A DNA stretch of 36,028 bases, from positions 1-36,028 of the forward strand of contig NZ_RAVW01000035.1 in NCBI RefSeq assembly GCF_003611585.1. The letters run 5' to 3'. Positions 8,102-15,374 of this stretch are shown here, one piece after another. The notes beneath the pieces were generated by a model. It was given only the letters and a program-made list of their open reading frames with translations. It did not search any database and was not told the DNA's origin. Positions within the stretch are counted from its first letter, which is position 1; the number at the start of each line of letters is the position of its first letter. A program made the translations under genes and the position numbers. This stretch comes from Corallococcus exercitus. GTDB taxonomy: Bacteria; Myxococcota; Myxococcia; Myxococcales; Myxococcaceae.

Positions 8102-9118
8102 ATGAGTGAAGCGTTCGGGCGGACGTACAACCAGAACCACGCGCCAAGGAAATACTCGAAGGGGCACCGGCGCGTCAGCGTCTACACGTCCTGGAGCTAC
8201 CCCGGAGAAGCCAATCGGACGCCTGACGAATTGGACAACCGGTTCTCGACGATGGCCGAGGTCCGCCGGGCGCTCTGGCCCAGCTACGAGTCCCCCCAGT
8301 GGGCGGACCCACTGAGGTTCCAGCAGGGAATCGCGGGCTCACTGGAGCTCTTCTTCTGGGCGTGGGTGAAGTTCCAGCAGGTGATGGAAGAGGTCACCGG
8401 GAACAAGGTCCCCATGTTTCAGCGGGTGGACCAGGCGGGCTTCACCCTGCCGCTCGACGAGCGGGTCCTCGCCGACGCGGACACCCTGCTCATCTTCGGT
8501 CTGGACCACAACGTCACCGGGCAGGAGGCGGCCCCGGAGGAGATAGAAGCGGTCCGCGCGTTCCTCGAGCGCGAAGACACCTGTCTGGTGATAGGCCCTC
8601 ACCATGACGTCGGGCACTCGCCGGATTTGAACGAACGCGCCCAGGAATACGCCCACCATGGCGACGCCCTGGTGCCTCGTCAGCAACGCTTCGGCGGCTA
8701 TACGCGCTCGCTGATGAAGGGGCTGGGAATCCCTGTCGAGAATCGCTGGGGGCTCCGCCCCGCCGTCGTCGAAGGCACGAACCGGAGCGCCCCCTTGACG
8801 GTGATGGAAGAACTGGACACGCGCGGCTGGCTCACCGGGGTCCAGAACTTCAACTTCCACATGCACCTGCCGCACTACGCGGTCACGACGGAGGACTCCC
8901 GTTCGGTTCGCGTCCTGGCGAAGCAGCCCATCGACCGGACCCGGCCCCATCCGTTCACGAACGCGGGCAACACCGAGTTCAATGCGCTGGTGTGGATGCC
9001 GCCGGGCGACGGCAGGGCCGGTGATGTGCTGGTGGCCGACTCCACCATCTTCAGCACCTTGTTCGGGGCGGACGAGAGCCTCGTGCGCTTCTGGAAGAAC
9101 CTCGCCACGGCGCATTGA
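8102..9118 (+). CDS. Unknown protein with possible GATase/ThuA-like core, second gene of peroxidase operon
   Basis: A 338-residue protein with no signal peptide. TAGGAG overlapping the preceding stop is its ribosome site. Residues 126-171 read DTLLIFGLDHNVTG, then EEIEAVRAFLERE and CLVIGPHHDVG. That is the pattern of a Rossmann-like glutamine-amidotransferase/ThuA/DUF4350-type unit: a strand ending in a possible ligand loop, an 'EEIEAVRAFLE' helix, and a next strand. The classical GATase Cys is not evident. The protein is rich in His (HHDVGH, YAHHGD, NFHMHLPHY), which could bind metal or haem, but this is only a visual impression. The stop at 9118 is followed after one base by the peroxidase ATG, so translation is coupled. 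Function unknown; partnership with the peroxidase is inferred. Confidence 0.85.
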   Translation: MSEAFGRTYNQNHAPRKYSKGHRRVSVYTSWSYPGEANRTPDELDNRFSTMAEVRRALWPSYESPQWADPLRFQQGIAGSLELFFWAWVKFQQVMEEVTGNKVPMFQRVDQAGFTLPLDERVLADADTLLIFGLDHNVTGQEAAPEEIEAVRAFLEREDTCLVIGPHHDVGHSPDLNERAQEYAHHGDALVPRQQRFGGYTRSLMKGLGIPVENRWGLRPAVVEGTNRSAPLTVMEELDTRGWLTGVQNFNFHMHLPHYAVTTEDSRSVRVLAKQPIDRTRPHPFTNAGNTEFNALVWMPPGDGRAGDVLVADSTIFSTLFGADESLVRFWKNLATAH

Positions 9119-9119
9119 G

Positions 9120-10433
9120 ATGCTCAAACTCGACGACATCCAGAGTGGAGTGCTGCGGCCCCGGCCTTCTCCGTACGTCGCGACCTACATCCTCCTCCGC
9201 ATCGACGACCGGAGCGCGGGACGGGAGCTGATGCGGCGGCTCTGCTCGGCGGTGACCGCGGCCGACCATCCGGGCAGCCCGAGCTCGGATTGCTCGCTCA
9301 GCGTCGCGCTCACGTATCACGGGCTCCAGGCGCTGGGCGTACCGCGGGACTCCCTGGACAGCTTCGCGTGGGAGTTCCGGCAGGGAATGGCCGCCCGGGC
9401 GAAGGCGCTGGGAGACGACGGCGAGAGCAGCCCCGAGCACTGGGAGCCGCCGCTGGGAACGAGCGACGTCCACGTCGTGCTGACGGCGCTCTCTCCGGAT
9501 CAGGCCCAGCTCGAGGCCGCGCTGGAGCGCGCGCGCAAGGCCCTGAGCGAGCTTGGCGGCATCACGGCCGTCTGGCGTCAGGACTGCCACGCCCTGAGCA
9601 CCGGCAAGGAGCCGTTCGGGTTCAAGGACGGCATCAGCCATCCGGCCGTCGAGGGCAGCGGCATTCCCGGAAGCAATCCCCACGAGGAGCCGCTCAAGGC
9701 GGGCGAGTTCGTCCTCGGCCATCCCGACGAGACGGGCGGCGTGTCCCCGATACCCCAGCCTGACGTCCTGGGGCGCAATGGGACGTACGTCGCCTTCCGC
9801 AAGCTCCATCAGCGGGTGGCCGCGTTCAGGCAGTACCTGAAGGACCTCGCGAGCAGCCCGGCGGACGAAGACCTCCTGGCCGCGAAGATGATGGGGCGGT
9901 GGCGCAGCGGCGCGCCGCTGGCGCTGTGCCCTCACCACGACGCTCCCGGCCTGGGCGCGGACCCGTCGCGCAACAATGACTTCCACTATGCGGACGACGC
10001 GACCGGCTACAAGACGCCTGCCGCGTCGCACATCCGGCGCGCGAACCCGCGCGATGCGTCCGTCGCTGGCGTGGTCAGGCTCCATCGGATGATCCGGCGC
10101 GGAACCGCCTACGGGCCGGAGCTGCCCGAGGGAGTCACCGAGGACGATGGCGCCGAACGGGGCCTGATGTTCGCCTTCATCGGCGCGCACCTCGGACGGC
10201 AGTTCGAGTTCGTGCAGTCCGAGTGGATCAACGGCGGTGAGTTCCTCGGGTTGGGCGATGCGAAGGACCCCGTCGCTGGCGCGCACGACGGGACTGGCGT
10301 GTTCTCATTCCCGAAGCGCCCCATCCCCAGGCGTCTGCAAGGCCTTTCGCGGTTCGTGGTCACACGCGGAGGCGAGTACTGCTTCATGCCCGGGCTGAGA
10401 GCGCTGCGGTGGTTGGCGGAGCTGCGGACATGA
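9120..10433 (+). CDS. DyP-type haem peroxidase
   Basis: A 437-residue protein beginning MLKLDDIQSGVL, the usual opening of the larger cytoplasmic DyP-type peroxidases. The diagnostic GxxDG motif is GFKDG at 167-171, with Asp170 the distal acid. The probable proximal haem ligand is His304 in SHIRRANPRD. The conserved distal Arg lies within RMIRRG (326/327). Two ferredoxin-like halves can be traced. The enzyme would use hydrogen peroxide to oxidise bulky organic substrates or dyes. No Tat or Sec signal is visible. The C terminus (LRALRWLAELRT) does not look like an encapsulin cargo tag, and no shell gene is nearby. The ATG at 9120 is one base after the previous stop, and the 3' end overlaps the next gene by ATGA. 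It is the central enzyme of the four-gene operon. Confidence 0.94.
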   Translation: MLKLDDIQSGVLRPRPSPYVATYILLRIDDRSAGRELMRRLCSAVTAADHPGSPSSDCSLSVALTYHGLQALGVPRDSLDSFAWEFRQGMAARAKALGDDGESSPEHWEPPLGTSDVHVVLTALSPDQAQLEAALERARKALSELGGITAVWRQDCHALSTGKEPFGFKDGISHPAVEGSGIPGSNPHEEPLKAGEFVLGHPDETGGVSPIPQPDVLGRNGTYVAFRKLHQRVAAFRQYLKDLASSPADEDLLAAKMMGRWRSGAPLALCPHHDAPGLGADPSRNNDFHYADDATGYKTPAASHIRRANPRDASVAGVVRLHRMIRRGTAYGPELPEGVTEDDGAERGLMFAFIGAHLGRQFEFVQSEWINGGEFLGLGDAKDPVAGAHDGTGVFSFPKRPIPRRLQGLSRFVVTRGGEYCFMPGLRALRWLAELRT

Positions 10434-11857
10434 AAGACCCGGAGAGCATGGACGTCGTCGTCATCGGTGCCGGCCCCGCGGGGCTGTTCGCGGCGCTCCG
10501 CGCTGGCGACCTGGGCGCCCGGACCGCCCTCGTCACCCGCGACGCGTTCGGCGGCATGGCGGCCCACGACGGGCCGGTGCCGGTGAGGACGCTGGCGCAC
10601 GCGGCGCGGCTGCTCCGCGACGCCCGGCAGCTGGGGCGCTATGGCATCTCGGTGAGCGAGCCCGTGCTGGACTACTCGCGACTGCTCACCCGCGTGCGCG
10701 AGGTGGCCGGCGACGTTCGCGCTCAGGCGGCCCTGCGCGAACAGATTGACGCGGCGGGGGTCACCGTCCACGAGCACGCAGGCGCGGCGCGATTCGTGGC
10801 CCCCCACACCGTCGAGACCCAGGGCGGGCTGCGACTTCGAGCGGAGAAGTTCATCCTCTGCTCGGGCGGCGTGAGCCGGCGTCTTCCAATCCCGGGCTTC
10901 GAGCTCACGGCGACCCACAGCGATGCGTGGAGCCTGACGGCCGTTCCGCCATCGATGCTGGTGGTCGGCGGTGGCGCCACGGGCGCCCAGGTCGCGTCAA
11001 TCTTCACTGCGTTCGGCACGCGGGTACAGCTCTTCGAGGCGGGAGCGCGCATCCTGGCGACCGAGGACGAAGACGTGTCCACCGCCGTCGCGGAGTCCTT
11101 TCGTCAGGCCGGCATGGGGGTGCGCGAGGCCTTCGGCTCGATTGAGCGTTTTGAGAAGACGCCGGGAGGTGTGCGGATGGTCTTCTCCCGGGACGGCGTG
11201 CGGGACAGCGCCGAGGCCGCGCTCGTCGTCGTCGCGGTGGGCTGGACGGCCGACACCTCCGCGCTCAACCTCGCGGCCGCGGGCGTCGAGACCGACTCGC
11301 GAGGCTTCGTGCGCGTCGACGCCCAGCTGCGAACGTCCGCGCCGCACATCTTCGCCGCCGGAGACGTGACCGGGCGCATGATGCTGGTCCCCCAGGCGTT
11401 GCAGGACGGGTTCGTCGCGGGCTCCAACGCAGCGCGCACTCCGATGATCACCGTCCCGGACGCGGTGTCTCCGATTGGCAGCTTTACCGACCCCGAGTAC
11501 GCGCAGGCGGGCCTGACTGAAGCGAAGGCGCGTCAAACGCACGACGTCGTCGTGGCGCGGGTGCGCTTCGATTCGACGACGCGGACCCTCATCGACGGCC
11601 GGACGAATGGGTTCTGCAAGCTCATCGTCGACCGCGCCACGCGGAGGATCCTCGGTTGCCACGTGGTGGGTGAACGGGCGGTCGACCTGGTGCAGACGGC
11701 GGCGATCGCCATCGCGGCGGGGATGCCCGTGGATGCGCTGGCCCGCGTCCCGCTCTCGTTTCCCACCTATCCCGGGGTCCTGGGGCGTGCAGCGGCCATC
11801 GCGGCCCGCCAGCTCCAGGTCGATGTGGATCGAGCACGCCTCGCGGAGCTTCTTTGA
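10430..11857 (+). CDS. FAD/NAD(P)-dependent oxidoreductase of disulfide-reductase fold, lacking redox cysteines
   Basis: A 475-residue flavoprotein. The FAD dinucleotide motif VVIGAGPAG is at residues 10-18. A second Rossmann motif, VVGGGATGAQ, is near 180, FAAGDVTG for FAD ribityl contact is near 308, and a C-terminal dimerisation domain follows. The whole layout is that of lipoamide dehydrogenase and mercuric reductase. The CxxxxC that should follow the GG at 41-42 is absent (GGMAAHDGPVPVRT), and the C-terminal HPTxxE block is replaced by SFPTYPGV. It therefore cannot run the usual dithiol chemistry. Transhydrogenase-like or direct NAD(P)H-to-acceptor electron transfer is more likely. Its start codon overlaps the peroxidase stop (ATGA), strong evidence of cotranslation. 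An electron-donor or quinone/radical-recycling role for the operon is inferred. Confidence 0.9.
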   Translation: MKDPESMDVVVIGAGPAGLFAALRAGDLGARTALVTRDAFGGMAAHDGPVPVRTLAHAARLLRDARQLGRYGISVSEPVLDYSRLLTRVREVAGDVRAQAALREQIDAAGVTVHEHAGAARFVAPHTVETQGGLRLRAEKFILCSGGVSRRLPIPGFELTATHSDAWSLTAVPPSMLVVGGGATGAQVASIFTAFGTRVQLFEAGARILATEDEDVSTAVAESFRQAGMGVREAFGSIERFEKTPGGVRMVFSRDGVRDSAEAALVVVAVGWTADTSALNLAAAGVETDSRGFVRVDAQLRTSAPHIFAAGDVTGRMMLVPQALQDGFVAGSNAARTPMITVPDAVSPIGSFTDPEYAQAGLTEAKARQTHDVVVARVRFDSTTRTLIDGRTNGFCKLIVDRATRRILGCHVVGERAVDLVQTAAIAIAAGMPVDALARVPLSFPTYPGVLGRAAAIAARQLQVDVDRARLAELL

Positions 11858-11924
11858 TAGGCCGCGTCCTCCAGGCCCCCTTCTTCCGATAGTCATCAGC
11901 CTACATGCATTGAAGTCGCACTCC

Positions 11925-11958
11925 GCCGCCGGGGCCCGCATCAGGGGCGCCCGGCGGC
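11925..11958 (+). terminator. Hairpin after the peroxidase operon
   Basis: GCCGCCGGG (11925-11933) pairs perfectly with CCCGGCGGC (11950-11958) across a 16-base loop, and TCCACGTTTA follows. It lies 67 bp after the last stop of the four-gene operon and upstream of the metalloprotease promoter region, a sensible terminator position. Confidence 0.5.
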
Positions 11959-11969
11959 TCCACGTTTAC

Positions 11970-11982
11970 GGCAATTATTGCC
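11970..11982. promoter_or_regulatory. GGCAAT-T-ATTGCC dyad in AT-rich leader of metalloprotease gene
   Basis: A perfect 6+6 dyad with a single central base lies in the only clearly AT-rich stretch of this area (about 11965-12055), 115 bp upstream of the metalloprotease start. The A-tracts at 12010-12035 make this the likely promoter, and the dyad a candidate operator. The binding protein is unknown. Confidence 0.3.
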
Positions 11983-12056
11983 TGATCGCTTCAAACTGAC
12001 TTAGACGTGCAAAAAAAGAATAGCCGAAAAAGCCTGTAGAACACATGGAAGGGACC

Positions 12057-12075
12057 GACTGGCACCAAGCCAGTC
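12057..12075 (+). promoter_or_regulatory. Short hairpin in metalloprotease 5' leader
   Basis: GACTGG (12057-12062) and CCAGTC (12070-12075) can form a 6-bp stem with a seven-base loop, ending 22 bp before the metalloprotease start codon. It could affect translation or mRNA stability, or be chance in GC-rich DNA. Confidence 0.25.
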
Positions 12076-12097
12076 CATTGAGAACCAAAGGTCCCCC

Positions 12098-13339
12098 ATG
12101 TCCAAGCTGCACAAAACGCTGCTGACCGCTTCCGTCGTGTTCCTGGGGTTGACGGGGTGCGGGGACGCGGAGCTTCCTGAAACCGAGCTGGCCACGACCC
12201 AGCAGGGTGTGACGTCCCTGGGCATCCCGCTGCCCATCCCCGCCTGCTCGGGCCTGCCGGACACGGATGGCGACGGCGTCTGCGACGTGGTGGAGTCGCT
12301 GCTGGGCACCAGCCCCAGCAACCCGGACACGGACGGGGACCGGCTCAACGACTACGCGGAGTCGTTCGGCTTCGGCGGCGGCCTGGACCTGACGGCCCTC
12401 GGCGCGAACGCGCGCAGGAAGGACATCTTCATCGAGGCGGATTACTACGCGGGCCAGCAGCCGAGCCAGGCGTTGCTGAACCGGGTCATCACGGCCTTCG
12501 CCAATGCGCCGGTGTCGAACCCGGATGGCTCCAAGGGCATCACGCTGCACGTGGTGGTGGACCAGCAGATCGCCGCGGCGGACGCGGACGCGGACCTCAA
12601 TCCCGTCTGGACGGACTTCGACAAGATCAAGGCGAAGTACTTCGCCGCCAACCGCGCGCCCTACTTCCACTACATGCTGTTCGCGAACCGGTACGACGGT
12701 GGCAACTCCAGCGGCATCTCGCGCGGCATCCCCGCGCATGACTTCGTGGTGACGCTGGGCTTCGTCGCCGCCACCGAGCTGCAGCGGGCGGGTACCCTGA
12801 TGCACGAGCTGGGGCACAACATCGGTCTGCGCCACGGCGGTACCGACAACGCCAACTACAAGCCCAACTACCTGAGCATCATGAACTACGAGTACCAGTT
12901 CTATGGCTTCGGCATCGGTGGCCTGAACAACGTGCTGGACTACTCTCGCGTGCAGGTGGCCGCCTTCAACGAGCTGAGCGTCAACGAGGGCGGCGCGTTC
13001 ACGCCCGCGGGCACGACCACCGAGGCGGACCTCGCGAAGATCAGCGCGCTTCGCTTCAACGACGCCCAGGTCACAGGCAACGCGAGCACCAACCTGGACT
13101 TCAACAACAATGGCGGCATCGATGCCGCGACCTATACCCGGGACTTCAACCGCAACGGCGTCGCCGACGTGTTCCCCGCGTCGCAGAACGACTGGCTGGC
13201 GCTCGCGTATGACGGTGGCGGGCAGATTGGCTTCGCCACGTCGGGCATCACCCAGGACCTGGGCCGCGAGGAGCTGTACATCGTTCCCCCGGAGAAGATG
13301 GAGCCCTGCCTCACCGTGCCCCAGCCTGACGCCCGGTAG
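12098..13339 (+). CDS. Secreted zinc metalloprotease lipoprotein with TSP3-like calcium repeats
   Basis: A 413-residue protein. The lipoprotein signal peptide ends LTGC, with Cys21 acylated. Residues ~55-90 hold two thrombospondin type-3-like calcium repeats (DTDGDGVCD, DTDGDRLND). The protease motif HELGHNIGLRH gives zinc ligands His236, His240 and His246 and catalytic Glu237. A probable Met-turn at Met262 (YLSIMNY) places it near the metzincins. A second Asp/Asn-rich stretch near the C terminus (DFNNNGGID, DFNRNGVAD) looks like further calcium loops. The signature is complete, so activity is expected. It would act on the cell surface or after release, plausibly in predation or matrix turnover (inference). 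AAAGG upstream supports the start. The gene is followed by a convergent hairpin. Confidence 0.92.
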   Translation: MSKLHKTLLTASVVFLGLTGCGDAELPETELATTQQGVTSLGIPLPIPACSGLPDTDGDGVCDVVESLLGTSPSNPDTDGDRLNDYAESFGFGGGLDLTALGANARRKDIFIEADYYAGQQPSQALLNRVITAFANAPVSNPDGSKGITLHVVVDQQIAAADADADLNPVWTDFDKIKAKYFAANRAPYFHYMLFANRYDGGNSSGISRGIPAHDFVVTLGFVAATELQRAGTLMHELGHNIGLRHGGTDNANYKPNYLSIMNYEYQFYGFGIGGLNNVLDYSRVQVAAFNELSVNEGGAFTPAGTTTEADLAKISALRFNDAQVTGNASTNLDFNNNGGIDAATYTRDFNRNGVADVFPASQNDWLALAYDGGGQIGFATSGITQDLGREELYIVPPEKMEPCLTVPQPDAR

Positions 13340-13372
13340 TCACCGCCGTCCCCGCTGAACCGTCGCATCGCG

Positions 13373-13404
13373 CCGCCGGGTCCACCTTCACGGGGGCCCG
13401 GCGG
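13373..13404. terminator. Bidirectional hairpin between convergent genes
   Basis: CCGCCGGGTCC (13373-13383) pairs with GGGCCCGGCGG (13394-13404), 11 bp with one G-T wobble and a ten-base loop. It sits midway in the 86-bp gap between two converging stop codons, so it can serve both strands. Confidence 0.55.
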
Positions 13405-13425
13405 ACATGCCGGTCCTGGAAGCAC

Positions 13426-14346
13426 TCAGAGCCCTGACAGCTCGCGGTCCTTCACCTTCAGCCAGGCCTGCTTCCGGGACAGGTAGGTGGAGCAGATGCG
13501 CCGCCAGGTCCATACGTCGCTCCGGGTCCACCAGTCGCCGAGCGGCCTGTCGCCCAGGAGGTCGACGCCGAGGTCCCGCAGGTTGCCGAGGTTTCGGAAG
13601 CCCACTCCGTTGAGCCCTTCATAGACGTTGGACTCCAGCACCAGGACCTTGTCCGTCTCCACGTGGTGGTCCACGACGAGGAAGGTGTGGCCGGAGTCCC
13701 ACTGCTTGCGCCAGCCCTGGATGAGCGTCCATGGGTGGGGAGGCGTGTCCTCGGACGGCGGGAGGATGGCCATGCCGCTCTCGATGGCGGCGGTGACCGG
13801 GGAGAAATAGTCCTCCGTGGAGGCGATCATCATCTGCCGGTGCCTTCGCGCGTCCCAGGCGAACTCCGCGCCGTGCACGTCGGAGAAGGCCTTCACGGTC
13901 AGCGCCTCCACGAAGGTGCAGCAGTTGTTGCGCTGCGGAGGCGCCAGCGGGACGCGGATGCCGGGGAGCGCCCACGGGTAATAGGCCCGGTCCAGGTCGT
14001 AGCGATAGTCGGTGAAGTCCTTCAGCAGCCCGACGAGCACCGCCTCGGACACGGCGAGGGGCTCGTCTTCGTACGTCCGCCGCCGCACCGGCGGAGGCTT
14101 CTTCGCGAGGAAGACCTTCGCGTAGGCCTGCGATTTCCAGCGCGTGCAGATCCACGTGTCGAGCGCCCCCAGCGTCGGCACCTCCAGCCGTGCGTAGTCG
14201 GTGGCCTTCGTCGGGTAGCCCTTCTTGTGCTCGAGCACGAAGTACGTGCCGGGCTCGACGTAGCCCTCGAACTGCGAGTCGCTGTCCGGCATCACGAAGC
14301 CCCGCAGCCGGATGGAGAGCTTCGCGACGAGTTCGGTTTCCGCCAT
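13426..14346 (-). CDS. NlpC/P60-like cysteine-hydrolase-fold protein with SH3-like N-terminus
   Basis: A 306-residue protein without signal peptide. GGGGGGA upstream of the ATG at 14346 supports the start. Residues ~26-70 (YVEPGTYFVLEHK to TWICTRW) read like a small SH3b-type beta domain. The NNCCTFVEAL block at 140-149 matches the CxxFV helix start of NlpC/P60-type papain-fold hydrolases, with Cys142 in the catalytic position. The GHTFLVVDHH block at 219-228 supplies His220 at the start of the next strand. VLVLESN, about 20 residues on, could hold the third polar residue. Such enzymes cleave peptidoglycan peptides or act as amidases or acyltransferases. Assignment rests on the Cys-helix/His-strand pattern and is moderate. 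No export signal argues for an intracellular role or delivery by a secretion system. Confidence 0.8.
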   Translation of the reverse strand: MAETELVAKLSIRLRGFVMPDSDSQFEGYVEPGTYFVLEHKKGYPTKATDYARLEVPTLGALDTWICTRWKSQAYAKVFLAKKPPPVRRRTYEDEPLAVSEAVLVGLLKDFTDYRYDLDRAYYPWALPGIRVPLAPPQRNNCCTFVEALTVKAFSDVHGAEFAWDARRHRQMMIASTEDYFSPVTAAIESGMAILPPSEDTPPHPWTLIQGWRKQWDSGHTFLVVDHHVETDKVLVLESNVYEGLNGVGFRNLGNLRDLGVDLLGDRPLGDWWTRSDVWTWRRICSTYLSRKQAWLKVKDRELSGL

Positions 14347-14436
14347 GGTGCGTCCCCCCGATGAAGCTGGAGCGCCCAGTGTACAGCGGGGCCTCAGCGA
14401 TGAAATGCCTCGGCCCTCAGGGTGGCGGCTCCGGGA

Positions 14437-15333
14437 TTACGGAACGGCGCTCACGTCCACGTCGATGACGCGCGGCTCCTCGGTGCTCGTCGTGCCGGTC
14501 ACCGGGGGCATCACGGCGGCCACCTGGAGCGTCAGCGCCCATTCGCCCGTGCTGAGCTGGGTGGGCACGTACTTCCAGGAGAGGTGCACGTTCCCCGTGG
14601 TCTCTCCCTCGGCCGCCAGCGCCTCGCGCGCCCGCTGCTCAATCTGCGCCGTCGTCAGCCGCGTCCGCAGCAGGTGGCCGGAGCGGGCCAGGGCCGGCCA
14701 GCTGATGAGCGCGCGCTGGAAGCTGCCATCCGGGCCGTGGGACACCACCGCGCGGTGGCCCTCCACGCGGATGCCATTGATGGCGCGCATGACGAAGGTC
14801 TTGTGGCGGTGGAGCGCGGGCGCTTCGACAACCCCATTGTCCTCGCTCTGGGTGAAGGACTTCACCTGCCGCACCGCCCCCAGCTCCGCCGTGGGGATGC
14901 CCCAGCGCTGCAGGCGAGCCAGGGCGTTCCGCTGCAACACCGCGGGATCCTGCGGTGTCTCGGGGCCCGCGCCCACCTTGTTCAGCACCAGCACCTGGCC
15001 TTCGGACGGGTCGCGCTCGATCGTCCAGGTCTGGGACTCCATGTCGAAGCGGGTGCCCACCGGCACCTCCGCCTGGGAGAAGGGCTCGGTCGTTCCCACC
15101 AGCGAACGCTGCAGCACGGCGGCATCGAACGCCGAGCCAGGAAGCAGCGTGGTGGGGATGCTTCCGGTGGGAGGCGTGGCGAGCGCCGTGGAGTCGAAGA
15201 TGAAGCCGACGGTCGCGCGGGAGACCTGCGCGGTGGGCGCGGCGTCGGGCTCCATCAGGGCACCGCTGTCACAGCCAGACGCGGCGGCGAGCGGGAGGAC
15301 GGACAGGAAGCGGATCAGCAAATGGGTCTTCAT
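14437..15333 (-). CDS. Lipoprotein of unknown function paired with clan-CD protease homologue
   Basis: A 298-residue protein. Starting at the ATG at 15333 gives a good lipoprotein signal (n-region KTHLLIR, end LAAASGC). An upstream in-frame ATG at 15378 would bury it, so 15333 is preferred. AAGAAAGAA precedes it. The mature part is beta-rich and soluble. It contains SHGPDGSFQRALISWPAL and a repeated pattern of V-x-T/V strands, but I recognise no family. It lies 41 bp downstream of the clan-CD-type protein on the same strand, with no hairpin between, so the two are likely one transcript. Possible roles are a chaperone, inhibitor or substrate of the protease homologue. This is inference only. 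Confidence 0.85.
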   Translation of the reverse strand: MKTHLLIRFLSVLPLAAASGCDSGALMEPDAAPTAQVSRATVGFIFDSTALATPPTGSIPTTLLPGSAFDAAVLQRSLVGTTEPFSQAEVPVGTRFDMESQTWTIERDPSEGQVLVLNKVGAGPETPQDPAVLQRNALARLQRWGIPTAELGAVRQVKSFTQSEDNGVVEAPALHRHKTFVMRAINGIRVEGHRAVVSHGPDGSFQRALISWPALARSGHLLRTRLTTAQIEQRAREALAAEGETTGNVHLSWKYVPTQLSTGEWALTLQVAAVMPPVTGTTSTEEPRVIDVDVSAVP

Positions 15334-15374
15334 GGCGGTTCGTTCTTTCTTGTCGAAGGCGAGGGCGGCAGCGG

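Noticed and set aside
5993-8167. A long minus-strand frame opposite the dehydrogenase
   Set aside because: Shadow of well-identified plus-strand genes with low-complexity translation.
9120-10433. Encapsulin-loaded DyP peroxidase
   Set aside because: No C-terminal cargo peptide and no shell gene in the window.
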